Shown piece after piece: positions 7,258 through 15,912 of a DNA stretch of 64,000 nucleotides (the stretch's first letter is position 1; the number at the start of each line of letters is the position of its first letter). The stretch comes from JARIHD01 sp963815935 (GTDB lineage: Bacteria > Patescibacteriota > Saccharimonadia > Saccharimonadales > UBA4665). The stretch is taken from NCBI GenBank assembly GCA_963815935.1, contig CAWFIL010000001.1:62001-126000 (forward strand). Reading direction: 5' to 3'. Position numbers and translations under genes: made by a program. A model generated the notes under the pieces. The model was given only the letters and a program-made list of their open reading frames with translations, searched no databases and had not been told where the DNA came from.

Positions 7258-8175
7258 ATGAAAAAGAATGTGACAATGCCCTGGCGGGTAATAGTTGGTT
7301 TACTCGCGATTGTAGTCCTACTGGTTGGAACAATCATGTTGGTGAGTAGCCATAGTGATTCGAATAAGCAAGGCTTACAGGTGGTGGCAGCCGAAAACTT
7401 CTGGGGCAACATTGCAGAGCAGATCGGGGGTAACCATGTGCACGTCACCTCAATCATTACCGACCCGACGGCCGACCCGCACCTGTACGAATCAAACGCC
7501 CGGAATGCTGCGGCTGTTTCGTCGGCCAAGGTTATTATCGTTAACGGCCTTGGTTATGACGACTTCATGAACAAATTGATGGATGCGTCAAAGAGTTCAG
7601 ACCGACAGGTGCTGACAGCGGCTACCATACTCGGAGTTAGTGGTGACGATGCAAACCCGCACCTGTGGTATGATATACCGAAAGTTCACCTTGTAGCGGA
7701 GCAGATTGCCGCCAGCTATGAGGCCAAAGATCCGGCACATAAGGCCGACTACCAGAACAACCTCAAAAAATTTGAAGCCTCATTGCAGCCGCTGATGGCT
7801 ACGATTAATACCATCAAGCAACAGTACGCCGGTACGCCTGTAGCATACACCGAGCCGGTTCCGGGATATCTGCTTGCCGTTGCAGACTTGAGCGTAAAAA
7901 CGCCAGAAGATTTCTCAAAAGCTATCGAAGATGGTACCGATCCGAGCCCGGCAGTTTCGCAAACAATGGATGATCTCATGACGAACAAGCAAGTCAAAGT
8001 GCTGCTGTACAACTCCCAGGCAACCAGTCCGGTTACGCAGCACGTGCAGGATCTGGCGAAGCAATCAGGCGTACCAGTTATCGGTGTCACCGAAACATTG
8101 CCCACAAACGAAAAAAATTACCAGTCCTGGCAGCAGAATCAATTGAATGCGCTCCTAAAAGCGTTACAATCTTAA
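7258..8175 (+). CDS. Metal ABC transporter substrate-binding protein (ZnuA/TroA family), element copy
   Basis: 305 residues with an N-terminal membrane anchor (WRVIVGLLAIVVLLVGTIMLV) instead of a lipobox, then the TroA fold. The first two metal-ligand histidines are present (DPTADPHLYE, NPHLWYD). The third position, normally His, reads AYTEPVPGYL, so Glu probably takes its place. The acidic fourth ligand segment reads LLYNSQ. The chromosomal paralogue at 45068 keeps the classic SSHDAFGYY. The two receptors therefore have different metal sites and may differ in metal or affinity. First gene of a six-gene operon under the box at 7183. Confidence 0.9.
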   Translation: MKKNVTMPWRVIVGLLAIVVLLVGTIMLVSSHSDSNKQGLQVVAAENFWGNIAEQIGGNHVHVTSIITDPTADPHLYESNARNAAAVSSAKVIIVNGLGYDDFMNKLMDASKSSDRQVLTAATILGVSGDDANPHLWYDIPKVHLVAEQIAASYEAKDPAHKADYQNNLKKFEASLQPLMATINTIKQQYAGTPVAYTEPVPGYLLAVADLSVKTPEDFSKAIEDGTDPSPAVSQTMDDLMTNKQVKVLLYNSQATSPVTQHVQDLAKQSGVPVIGVTETLPTNEKNYQSWQQNQLNALLKALQS

Positions 8176-8181
8176 GCAGAT

Positions 8182-9012
8182 ATGCCAAAGACTAAAACAA
8201 AAAGCAACGATCTGCTGACACTTGAAGATGCCAGCCTTACGATGGGCGGCCGTACACTCTGGAAAGAATTGTCTCTCAGTGTGAGTCGCGGCGACTTCAT
8301 TGCCGTACTTGGACCGAATGGTGCCGGTAAGTCTACCCTGCTACGCGTCTTGCTCGGCATGCAGCCGCTGACCTCGGGCGCTGCGATAGTATTCGGGCGC
8401 GTACCTGAGCGAGGAAACAAGCACATCGGCTATATTCCGCAGCAAAAGAACTATGACCCGAGCCTGCCGCTGCGGGGGCGGGATTTGGTACAGCTCGGCC
8501 TTAATGGCTACCAGTTTGGCGTACGATCCGCCAGCAGTCGCCAGAAAAAGCGGATAGATACAGTCATAGCCGAAGTTGGAGCGACAGCTTATGCCGACGA
8601 CCCGATTGGACTGCTTTCGGGCGGCGAACAGCAGCGGCTGCGGATAGCTCAGGCGCTGGTGAGTGAGCCGCGTCTGCTGCTGTGCGATGAACCTCTACTT
8701 TCGCTTGATCTGTCATCGCAGCAAACCGTAACAAGTCTGATTAACAACTACCGCCATGGGCATGATGCAGCCGTATTATTCGTGACGCACGAGGTCAATC
8801 CGGTTCTGCCCTATATTGATAAGATCTTGTACCTCGCAAACGGCAAATGGGTTCTGGATACCCCCGATAAAGTGCTCAATTCAAGTACGCTCAGTGAACT
8901 GTACGGCTCACCGATTGAAGTACTCCATGTACACAACCGGGTACTGGTCGTCGGCACCGAGGACGCGGCAACCACTATGTTCGTTGACCATGCGGAAGGA
9001 CACCACGCATGA
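8182..9012 (+). CDS. Metal ABC transporter ATP-binding protein (ZnuC-like), element copy
   Basis: Complete ABC ATPase: Walker A GPNGAGKST, Q-loop IPQQKN, signature LLSGGEQQR, Walker B LLLCDEPL, H-loop VTHEVN. The C-terminus ends in a His-containing tail (VDHAEGHHA). It powers uptake with the preceding receptor and the following permease. It starts 6 bp after the receptor stop and overlaps the permease start by 4 bp (ATGA), so the three are coupled. Confidence 0.95.
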   Translation: MPKTKTKSNDLLTLEDASLTMGGRTLWKELSLSVSRGDFIAVLGPNGAGKSTLLRVLLGMQPLTSGAAIVFGRVPERGNKHIGYIPQQKNYDPSLPLRGRDLVQLGLNGYQFGVRSASSRQKKRIDTVIAEVGATAYADDPIGLLSGGEQQRLRIAQALVSEPRLLLCDEPLLSLDLSSQQTVTSLINNYRHGHDAAVLFVTHEVNPVLPYIDKILYLANGKWVLDTPDKVLNSSTLSELYGSPIEVLHVHNRVLVVGTEDAATTMFVDHAEGHHA

Positions 9013-9830
9013 ACTTAACGGCGTATCTTACCGAAGCATTTGCCCAGCATGCCCTGCTTGCTGCCGCCTTTGTAGCCGTAATCTGCGGGCTTATCGGGCC
9101 GTTTGTTATCAGCCGTGGTATGGCATTTGCCGTACACGGCACCAGTGAGCTTTCGTTTACAGGCGCTGCAGCCGGTCTGCTCATCGGGGGTAATCCTATT
9201 CTTGGAGCCTTTGTCGGCTCTATCGTCGTGGCTACGGTGATTGGAACGCTCAACACCAGGGAACGGGAGCGCGATTCAACTATCGGTGTGGTGTTGGGTT
9301 TCGGGTTGGGTCTGGGCGTTCTGTTCCTTAGTTTTTACAAGGGCTTTGCTACTCAGGCAACCAACATTCTATTCGGTAATATCTTTGGTGTCAGCAGCGG
9401 GCAACTGATTCTGTTGGTGGCTATAAGCGTGGCAGTGCTCATCGCAATGGCTGTTATATTCCGCCCGCTTTTATTCGCATCGGTCGATCCGGAAGTGGCG
9501 GCCGCCAAGGGCGTACCTGTTCGCCTGCTAGGCTTACTGTTTCTGTACATTCTGGCGCTGACGGTCACCGCAGCCGCTCAGATTGTCGGCACACTATTGG
9601 TTCTCAGCCTTGCCATAACACCGGCAGCCGCTGCAACGCGATTTGCTTCCAAACCGGCTGCCGTGGCAGCGCTATCCGTGTTGTTCGCGCTGCTTGCGAG
9701 CGTTGGTGGTATCCTGGCAAGTTTGGCAAGCGGTACGGTCAAGCCGAGCGTGTTCGTCACGATATTCAGCTTCGGTATTTACGTGGTGAGCAGACTGCTT
9801 GGCTCGCCCCGCAAGATGTCCCGTTCATAG
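9009..9830 (+). CDS. Metal ABC transporter permease (ZnuB-like), element copy
   Basis: 273 residues, about eight hydrophobic helices, ABC-3 family. Visible family features are the HGTSELSFTGAAAGLLIG segment after TM1-2, the cytoplasmic ATPase-contact loop FASVDPEVAAAKGVPVRLLG, and the LLVLSLAITPAAAATR helix. It forms the membrane channel of the zinc/manganese-type importer with its neighbours. The stop is followed by 62 bp with a second promoter-like element before the next gene. Confidence 0.94.
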   Translation: MNLTAYLTEAFAQHALLAAAFVAVICGLIGPFVISRGMAFAVHGTSELSFTGAAAGLLIGGNPILGAFVGSIVVATVIGTLNTRERERDSTIGVVLGFGLGLGVLFLSFYKGFATQATNILFGNIFGVSSGQLILLVAISVAVLIAMAVIFRPLLFASVDPEVAAAKGVPVRLLGLLFLYILALTVTAAAQIVGTLLVLSLAITPAAAATRFASKPAAVAALSVLFALLASVGGILASLASGTVKPSVFVTIFSFGIYVVSRLLGSPRKMSRS

Positions 9831-9892
9831 CCGCGTTTCTGTATCGCAAATAGGCATGCTTAAGCAGATACTCTTAGAGTAGAATAAGAGTA

Positions 9893-10903
9893 ATGTTTGA
9901 AAATGCGTACCATAAAATAAAAAGCTCGATGCTGCTTAGGCTGTTTGTAGGCATCTGGCTGGTGCTGTTGCTACTGCAAGTCCGTGCGGTTTCGTCCCAC
10001 ATGACGTGGCTGCAGATACCTAACCGGGCGCAGGATTTTCTGACACTGAGCAGCAGCGTCATTATCGAGTCGTTGCCGTTCGTAATCCTGGGTATTCTGC
10101 TGTCGATTCTGGTACAGGTCTGGCTGCCCGATACGTTCATTGTCCGGCATTTGCCGAAACAACCATTACTCAGGCGGGCTTGCATCTCACTGCTGGGTGT
10201 CTTTCTACCGGTCTGCGAGTGCGGTAATGTGCCGCTGGCGCGTGGGTTGATTGTGCAAGGTTTTACCGTGCCGGAATCCCTGACATTTTTATTGGCCGCA
10301 CCAATCATCAATCCGATTACTATTATTACGACGCATCAGGCATTCGGTGGTGATAATGCTATTCTAGTCGCCCGACTGGTCGGCGGCTTCCTGATCGCCA
10401 ACATTATAGGTTGGCTGTTCAGCAAACACCGGAATCCCGAGGAGATGCTTACGCCCAAATTTGCTGCCAGCTGTAAAGTGCCGGATAAGCACGACCATAC
10501 CAAAAAGACAGACAAGAGCCTGGGCATATTCATCCGCGAAACCAGTAACATGTTACCGGCTCTATTTATCGGTGCGGCAGTCGCGGGTCTGGTGCAAGTC
10601 ATTGTACCGCGCGATGTGCTGCTGACCCTCGGCAGTAATCCGGTGTGGTCTATTCTGGCCATGATGTTGCTGGCGTTCATTGTCTCGATTTGCTCGAACG
10701 TGGACGCGTTCTTTGCACTGGCGTTCAGCAGCACCTTTACGGCTGGTTCAATCGTCAGCTTTCTAGTGTTCGGCCCGGTTATAGATATAAAAATGCTGAG
10801 CCTAATGCGTACCACTTACAAGGCAAAGGTGTTGCTGCAAATTACCCTGATTGTGGCGCTGATTTCGGCGGTCATCGGGCTGGTGGTGAATTATGCGTTT
10901 TAG
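9893..10903 (+). CDS. CECGN-motif permease (DUF318/ArsP_1 type), element copy
   Basis: 336 residues, about eight to nine membrane helices, with the signature VCECGNVPLARGL and SNVDAFFALAF blocks typical of this permease family. Related permeases paired with a TIGR03943-type protein occur beside zinc-uptake genes, so a role in metal movement or maturation is likely; the substrate is unproven. TAGAAT ends 7 nt before the ATG with no Shine-Dalgarno, so the gene may also have its own leaderless promoter. The chromosomal paralogue (47424) is clearly homologous along its whole length. Confidence 0.82.
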   Translation: MFENAYHKIKSSMLLRLFVGIWLVLLLLQVRAVSSHMTWLQIPNRAQDFLTLSSSVIIESLPFVILGILLSILVQVWLPDTFIVRHLPKQPLLRRACISLLGVFLPVCECGNVPLARGLIVQGFTVPESLTFLLAAPIINPITIITTHQAFGGDNAILVARLVGGFLIANIIGWLFSKHRNPEEMLTPKFAASCKVPDKHDHTKKTDKSLGIFIRETSNMLPALFIGAAVAGLVQVIVPRDVLLTLGSNPVWSILAMMLLAFIVSICSNVDAFFALAFSSTFTAGSIVSFLVFGPVIDIKMLSLMRTTYKAKVLLQITLIVALISAVIGLVVNYAF

Positions 10904-11639
10904 GCAGTTTATGGAACGCTGGCAAGGTATATTTCTGTGTCTGGTGGGCAGTATTGCGGCACTCTGGCTGGGCGCTACCAAGCACCTGAACCTATATATC
11001 CACCCCCGTTACATTACCTTTACGATCATCCTCGCCCTGATTGCCGCTATTCTTGCGGTCTTAAGCTTCCGGCATAGCTACAAGCCCGAGACAGCTAAGA
11101 AAACAAAATATCAGACCTTTGCTAACGTAGGTGTCGCGGTCGTGTGTGCGACGTCGGTTGTGGGGCTGCTCGTTTTCAAGCCCGCGACCCTTACTACTTC
11201 TACTGTCAACCAGCGCGGTATTAACAGCGGTATCGGCGCGGGCATCAAAACCACCAATGCCGTTCCGCTGTTCAGCGGCGGTGATTTCGAGAGTTTCACC
11301 ATTAAGGATTGGGCATCACTGCTCGTCCAGACCAGTGATCTGTCTTTTTACAGTGGCAAATCGGTTGATATCGTCGGCTTTATCAGTCCCGACCCCGACG
11401 ATGCGCAGAATGTGTTCTTTGTTTCAAGGTTCGTCATTACCTGTTGTGCTGTCGATGCCCGGCCTATCGGCGTGCCGGTCTATGCACCCGGCTGGCAGTC
11501 TCAATACAAAGCGGACGGCTGGGTAAATGTAAAAGGCGGCTTTATTACCAATCCGAGTGCCAGAAGCCAGCAGCATGTGGTCGTTAAGCCGGACGCTATA
11601 ACAGCCGTTGCCCAGCCGGAGGACCCATATGTCTACTAA
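10893..11639 (+). CDS. TIGR03943-type membrane protein, element copy
   Basis: The start overlaps the permease stop by 11 bp. Two or three N-terminal membrane segments are followed by an exported domain with the hallmark VSRFVITCCAVDARPIGVPV, whose paired cysteines are the obvious metal-ligand or redox candidates. The family is the constant partner of the preceding permease type, so the two probably act as a complex. The next gene starts 11 bp inside this one. Confidence 0.85.
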   Translation: MRFRQFMERWQGIFLCLVGSIAALWLGATKHLNLYIHPRYITFTIILALIAAILAVLSFRHSYKPETAKKTKYQTFANVGVAVVCATSVVGLLVFKPATLTTSTVNQRGINSGIGAGIKTTNAVPLFSGGDFESFTIKDWASLLVQTSDLSFYSGKSVDIVGFISPDPDDAQNVFFVSRFVITCCAVDARPIGVPVYAPGWQSQYKADGWVNVKGGFITNPSARSQQHVVVKPDAITAVAQPEDPYVY

Positions 11640-13074
11640 AAAATCTGTGCCGGACTTCAGCTTTGAGCGCATATTTTGGATGGTGGCTGCTGTGCTGGCT
11701 GCGGTCTGTCTGGTGTTTCTGGTACTGAATCTTGTGCAAGGCCCGCGCCTGCGGCGTGTGACCGTTGACCGGGCAGAGGTGGTTCGTCAACCTGACCAGC
11801 GCTTGGTTATGTACGTCAACCAGCCGCTTGGTGCGGTTAACGACTCGCAAATTACCATTTCGCCGAAGGCTGCATTTACAGCGGCAGTAAACGGTGAAAC
11901 CCTGTCGATGCAGTTTAACGAGCGACTGCTCTATAACACGAACTATACGATTACCGTTCAGAATGTTGCCGCCCGCTACCGCAAGCATACTGTCACTACT
12001 TTCCATTATTCTTTTAAGACTGCCGACCCGACGATTTTCTTTATCCGGCGTCATGCCGAAGCCAATCTCGACGGTGGCCTCTTGCCCTCGAAAAAAGCCG
12101 ACGAGATCATACAAAGCACACTGAGCGGTAGCAAAGAAACCACAGTCTTTAACGCGGATAAGATTCAGGACTATGTGCTGCTCGGTGATAGCCTGCTGGT
12201 GACTACTATCAGCGGCGATACATTTGAAGATACTACTAACAATTTGTATCTCGTAAACATCAAAACAAAGCAGGTCGAGGAGTTGTCACTTCCTGGCAAA
12301 GGCACGGTTACCGATTTAAGGGCATCCCCTAACCAGCGGCTTGCCGGATACAGTTTTACGAGCAGCGGCAAGTATAACGAGCGTAAATACCAGAATATCG
12401 TATTCAATATTGACATGGCTGCCAGCCGTCTGCAATATCCGGTGGACGGACTCGACGGTAAACCGCTGCAAGTTATGGACTGGCAGTTTGCACCGGACGG
12501 CACGACGATAATCGCCCAGACATACGACACCAATCTGCTCCTGGTGGATACTAATCTCGACAACAAGCCCCTGCCACTCGGCCAGTTTACCGGCATGGAA
12601 AACTTCTCGTACAACGGCGCAAAACTTATTGCCGACGACCGGATAAACGGGCCGCTGGTCTTGGATTTACTTGCACATACCCGTACGCCGCTTACGAATG
12701 GGCCTACAGACAGCAACCAACCATACCTGCAAAGCGCCCGACTGCTTTCCAATGGTGACGGGCTGATAAAGCAGATGATGCTTTACAAAGATGATACGAC
12801 GTATAGCTACACCCAATCCCTGACTGTCAGCAAAGGCAACTCGGAAAAGACCGTCTACAAAAACAGTGACCAACACACTCAGCTTGGTTTGTTCGACAGC
12901 TCACCGAATGACCAGTACCTTGTCGCCGAAGTTTATACCACTGGTGAAGATAGCATGGGCAACGACGAATATCCGGAGACGCCACAGCAAATTGGTACAA
13001 AAACGCTGATTATCAATGTAAGCGATGGCAAGACTTCTAGGACTATTGACGGATTTAAGGTTACTTGGGAGTGA
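11629..13074 (+). CDS. Membrane-anchored beta-propeller-like protein, element copy
   Basis: The ATG at 11629 follows CGGAGG and overlaps the previous stop; an upstream in-frame start at 11608 adds seven residues. One N-terminal membrane helix (about residues 14-36, FWMVAAVLAAVCLVFLVL) is followed by an Ig-like segment (about 40-135, ending TVTTFHYSFKTADP). About 330 residues of repeated beta units come next, reminiscent of TolB/WD propellers (SPNQRLAGYSFTS, FAPDGTTIIAQT, SPNDQYLVAEVY). No catalytic motif is evident. Probably an exported scaffold or binding partner of the transport system, because the chromosomal operon keeps the same gene in the same place (49130). Confidence 0.7.
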   Translation: MSTKKSVPDFSFERIFWMVAAVLAAVCLVFLVLNLVQGPRLRRVTVDRAEVVRQPDQRLVMYVNQPLGAVNDSQITISPKAAFTAAVNGETLSMQFNERLLYNTNYTITVQNVAARYRKHTVTTFHYSFKTADPTIFFIRRHAEANLDGGLLPSKKADEIIQSTLSGSKETTVFNADKIQDYVLLGDSLLVTTISGDTFEDTTNNLYLVNIKTKQVEELSLPGKGTVTDLRASPNQRLAGYSFTSSGKYNERKYQNIVFNIDMAASRLQYPVDGLDGKPLQVMDWQFAPDGTTIIAQTYDTNLLLVDTNLDNKPLPLGQFTGMENFSYNGAKLIADDRINGPLVLDLLAHTRTPLTNGPTDSNQPYLQSARLLSNGDGLIKQMMLYKDDTTYSYTQSLTVSKGNSEKTVYKNSDQHTQLGLFDSSPNDQYLVAEVYTTGEDSMGNDEYPETPQQIGTKTLIINVSDGKTSRTIDGFKVTWE

Positions 13075-13221
13075 GCGAACCTGCCACTGTAGTGTTTGGG
13101 CGGAAGCTATTCGTTCCTCTCGGCTATTCGCAACACAAAAGTTTTGTACCGTCCTTAATTGTCAGGGCTACCGGATGAGCAACGTATTGTCACCCAGGCT
13201 TAAACAGATACATTGTCTATT

Positions 13222-13950
13222 CTAAAAAAGACTCAGCCAGTAATCTGACCACTTGGCAAACAGCAACATAAAAATGACGAGGTAGGTTACGGTGATGAAT
13301 TCGTACTTGTAGCTCAAGAGCTTGTTGAGCCGTCCGCCCAGGCTTATGTATTTATTCGCTATACAGTACGCCATGACCAGCCACAGCAGTGCGAACGTAA
13401 CCAGCCAGACCATCATGCAGTATAGGCACAGCTTACCTATCTCGAAGACGCCTTCGTGGATCAGCCACGTACAGAACCCTGCTCCAAAAATAATGCCGCC
13501 CAGTAATGTTCGCCACCATACTTTGGATAGCTTTGCTGCCCCAGCCAGTATCGTCATGGCGGCGGTAAACACCGCGGTAAAGCCGAAGATGCCTATGAAC
13601 GAGTTGGCGAACCCAAAGGCGCTTGCCTGGTGGCTGGCAATAACCGGTGAGCAGGAGACTATCGGGCTTAAACTGCAACTAGCGATATGGTTCGGATTGG
13701 CCAGGAGCTCGACTTTCTCTATCGAAAGTATGACAGCTGCACTCAGGCCAATGACGGCCAACACGGCCATCCAGTACGCTAGAAACGTGTCAGGCTTCAG
13801 TTTGTGCTTGTAGCTAAATGCGAACGCAAGCGCCACCAGCACACCGGCCGCCAGGTAGACATACTGCACTTTGCTACGCGCCAGGAACACGGCGACAAAC
13901 AGATAGATAATGGGGAGCAGTACAAAGTATTTGCGGAATGTTTGCATCAT
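13222..13950 (-). CDS. Vitamin K epoxide reductase-like (VKOR) disulfide-generating protein
   Basis: 242 residues with about seven helices. It has the VKOR-type pair of cysteine sites: loop cysteines in ASCSLSPIVSCSPV and the redox CxxC of KLCLYCMMVW, plus the SAFGFANSFIGIFGF segment. Bacterial VKOR re-oxidises a DsbA-like partner using quinone. No DsbA-like gene or fused thioredoxin domain is seen here. TATACT (13958-13963) ends 7 nt from the ATG with no Shine-Dalgarno, so a leaderless transcript is likely. Gene order places it downstream of the exported copper-type proteins, which would need disulfide support. Confidence 0.85.
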   Translation of the reverse strand: MMQTFRKYFVLLPIIYLFVAVFLARSKVQYVYLAAGVLVALAFAFSYKHKLKPDTFLAYWMAVLAVIGLSAAVILSIEKVELLANPNHIASCSLSPIVSCSPVIASHQASAFGFANSFIGIFGFTAVFTAAMTILAGAAKLSKVWWRTLLGGIIFGAGFCTWLIHEGVFEIGKLCLYCMMVWLVTFALLWLVMAYCIANKYISLGGRLNKLLSYKYEFITVTYLVIFMLLFAKWSDYWLSLF

Positions 13951-13975
13951 ACAACCTAGTATAGGCTATAGCGGC

Positions 13976-14566
13976 CTATTTCTTACGGCGCATGAACAGC
14001 CCGACGGCACTGAGTACCAGCGCGGCAATACTGAACGCAAATGCTAGGTTTTCTTTGCTTGAGTTGCCGCTGGCTGCGCTGGTGCCCGAACTTAAGTCGT
14101 TAACAACCTTGGTGACCGAGAATGGGCCGGCATCGCCTGTCGCATCGTCGCTGCCGGCCGGCTTCTGGTCCCAATGCACTACAGATCCATCCGCGTAGGT
14201 CTGGTAGGCTTTCCAGTCAAGCTCCGTTGCGCTGGAAGGCGCTTGTGCGCCGAAGCTAAAATCTTCTCGTTGCCCAACGGGTATACTCCCTGTCCAGGTG
14301 ATGGCCGTTACATTATCGCCACTGCCATCGGTGCTGATAGTAAACCCAGGAATGACGATTGGCGTCACAGCACTCACGCCTTTAGGAACGTCCAATTTTA
14401 CGCTCGTTACAGCCACTTCCTTCTCGTTTGGTACGCTAACGCTAAAGACCAGCTCTTCGCCCACGCCCGCTTGGTTCGGCGTAACCACGACATGTGCAAA
14501 TGCGACAGCTGGTAAAGCTAATACTGTAATAATGGCGGCGATGCCACCGGCTAATAACTTCTTCAT
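13976..14566 (-). CDS. YcnI-like (DUF1775) exported protein
   Basis: Signal peptide MKKLLAGGIAAIITVLALPAVAFA, then the mature protein begins with His (HVVVTPNQAGVG), which is the metal-binding end of the YcnI/DUF1775 domain. Conserved features are VPNEKEVAVTSVKLDVP and the WTGSIPVGQREDFSF block. A Ser/Gly/Asp linker leads to a C-terminal membrane helix (AFAFSIAALVLSAVGLFM) and RRKK stop-transfer, so the domain is tethered outside. YcnI of Bacillus binds Cu(II) through its N-terminal His, so copper handling is the likely role. RBS AAGGGG precedes the ATG. Confidence 0.85.
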   Translation of the reverse strand: MKKLLAGGIAAIITVLALPAVAFAHVVVTPNQAGVGEELVFSVSVPNEKEVAVTSVKLDVPKGVSAVTPIVIPGFTISTDGSGDNVTAITWTGSIPVGQREDFSFGAQAPSSATELDWKAYQTYADGSVVHWDQKPAGSDDATGDAGPFSVTKVVNDLSSGTSAASGNSSKENLAFAFSIAALVLSAVGLFMRRKK

Positions 14567-14568
14567 GA

Positions 14569-15099
14569 TTACCCCTTCTTTTCCGTCTGGTTACTATCAT
14601 AGTCCATTGCAAAGGCTGCAAGCAACACCAAGCCGATCATCATGCCCATACCGACCCATAAGGCCAACGGCATCGGTTGCATCTTGGCTTGGCTGCCGCT
14701 TACTCGTACCGGATAATCGAGTGAGAAGGATTGAAAAGCGTCAGCTGTCTTCGGAGCGCCGGTGAATCTTAGTGTGTAGACAGCCGGTTGCGTAAACGTA
14801 TAGTGGTTTTCGCTGACGGTCCTGCCGGAGACAGCTAGTGGCTTCGTATCGACGGTTTTACCGTCGGCAATGAACGCTACGGTACAGTTGCAGTTGTCCA
14901 GATTGAATCTACCGGTGGCGTCGTCAAAGGACAGAATATAGTCGGTGTCGTCGCCAGTTGTCGGGCTGTCATCGGGATTAATGTGCAGCACCGCTCCGAT
15001 ATCTCCGTCCACCTTTAATACGTGGGCGCTGGCGACACCCGGCAACGCAAGTGTTATGCCAAGCATAACCACAAGGACTGCCAGCCAGCGTTTATTCAC
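14569..15099 (-). CDS. Exported His-first beta-sandwich protein, probable copper handling
   Basis: Signal peptide ending VASA, mature N-terminus HVLKVDGDIGAVLHINPDD, so His is again residue 1. About 115 residues of predicted beta structure with a CNC motif (NLDNCNCTVAF) and HYTFTQPAVYTLRFTG resemble CopC/YtkA-type Ig folds, though I cannot place the family firmly. A C-terminal membrane helix (ALWVGMGMMIGLVLLAAFAM) follows. It overlaps the ferric-reductase-like gene by 8 bp upstream and lies 2 bp from the YcnI-like gene downstream, so all three are one operon. Confidence 0.6.
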   Translation of the reverse strand: MNKRWLAVLVVMLGITLALPGVASAHVLKVDGDIGAVLHINPDDSPTTGDDTDYILSFDDATGRFNLDNCNCTVAFIADGKTVDTKPLAVSGRTVSENHYTFTQPAVYTLRFTGAPKTADAFQSFSLDYPVRVSGSQAKMQPMPLALWVGMGMMIGLVLLAAFAMDYDSNQTEKKG

Positions 15100-15769
15100 G
15101 GGTAGCCTTTCGCTTCTTAATGTTCAGCCGTATTCGCAAAATCTCTAAGACAATCAGAAATGCGGCTGCCAGGTAAGTTAAACCACCCAAAACAGTCAGT
15201 CCTTTATCATAATGCGGCCCGATGAGCATGATATGCAGCAATAATGCCAGTGAGGCAAGATATACCAGCCGGTGCAACAGTTTCCAGTGTTTATAACCCA
15301 TGTGATCGACCACCCAATCGAATGACGTGGCAGCCATAATGAACAGTACGGCAAGCGCAAATACCCCGCCAAGCAGTGAGATGCTATAGGTGCGGTTCAG
15401 ATACTTTATGCCGCCAAAACCACTAAGCTGTTGAAAGAACGTGATGTAGACGTGCAGAAAAGCATAGTAAAACGCCGATACACCAACGGCGCGGCGGGCG
15501 TGTAGATAAGCACCCTTACCGGGCAGATTCGGGAATACTTTGGTTAGTGGTGAGGCCAAGATTGCCACATAAAGCAGCAGCAACGAGATGAAGCCGAAAA
15601 TCTGCTCGATGCGAATGGTTTGCAGGCTACCGGCGGGAACCATCAGCTGCACAAAACCAATAATATTAACGGATACAGTTACCGCGATGGCCAGAATCCA
15701 AAAACGGCTATTCGCCAGTAAGCGTCTATACCAGGGCTGCTCAGGCTGTTTTGTCATTGCTTTAAGCAT
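15092..15769 (-). CDS. Ferric-reductase-like transmembrane protein (element)
   Basis: 225 residues, six or seven helices. Candidate heme ligands lie in HARRAVGV and AFLHVY, and in KHWKLLHRLVYL and LLLHIMLIGPHY, the ferric-reductase-like domain pattern also found in MsrQ. First gene of a three-gene minus operon with the two His-first exported proteins. A membrane electron donor that reduces a metal such as Cu(II) or Fe(III) for these proteins is a reasonable inference. It is unlike the chromosomal protein at 868, which has a cleavable signal. Confidence 0.75.
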   Translation of the reverse strand: MLKAMTKQPEQPWYRRLLANSRFWILAIAVTVSVNIIGFVQLMVPAGSLQTIRIEQIFGFISLLLLYVAILASPLTKVFPNLPGKGAYLHARRAVGVSAFYYAFLHVYITFFQQLSGFGGIKYLNRTYSISLLGGVFALAVLFIMAATSFDWVVDHMGYKHWKLLHRLVYLASLALLLHIMLIGPHYDKGLTVLGGLTYLAAAFLIVLEILRIRLNIKKRKATRE

Positions 15770-15912
15770 AACAAAACAGAGTGTGAATCCGTGAGCTAAT
15801 TACTCTGCCCGAACCGGGCTTTGCACACGCTCAGCCCCGTTCAGGCAAACACATAAGGCTCTCACGCCCACTGCCAGCATAGCACCCGCATCAAGAAATG
15901 GACAGTTGACAG

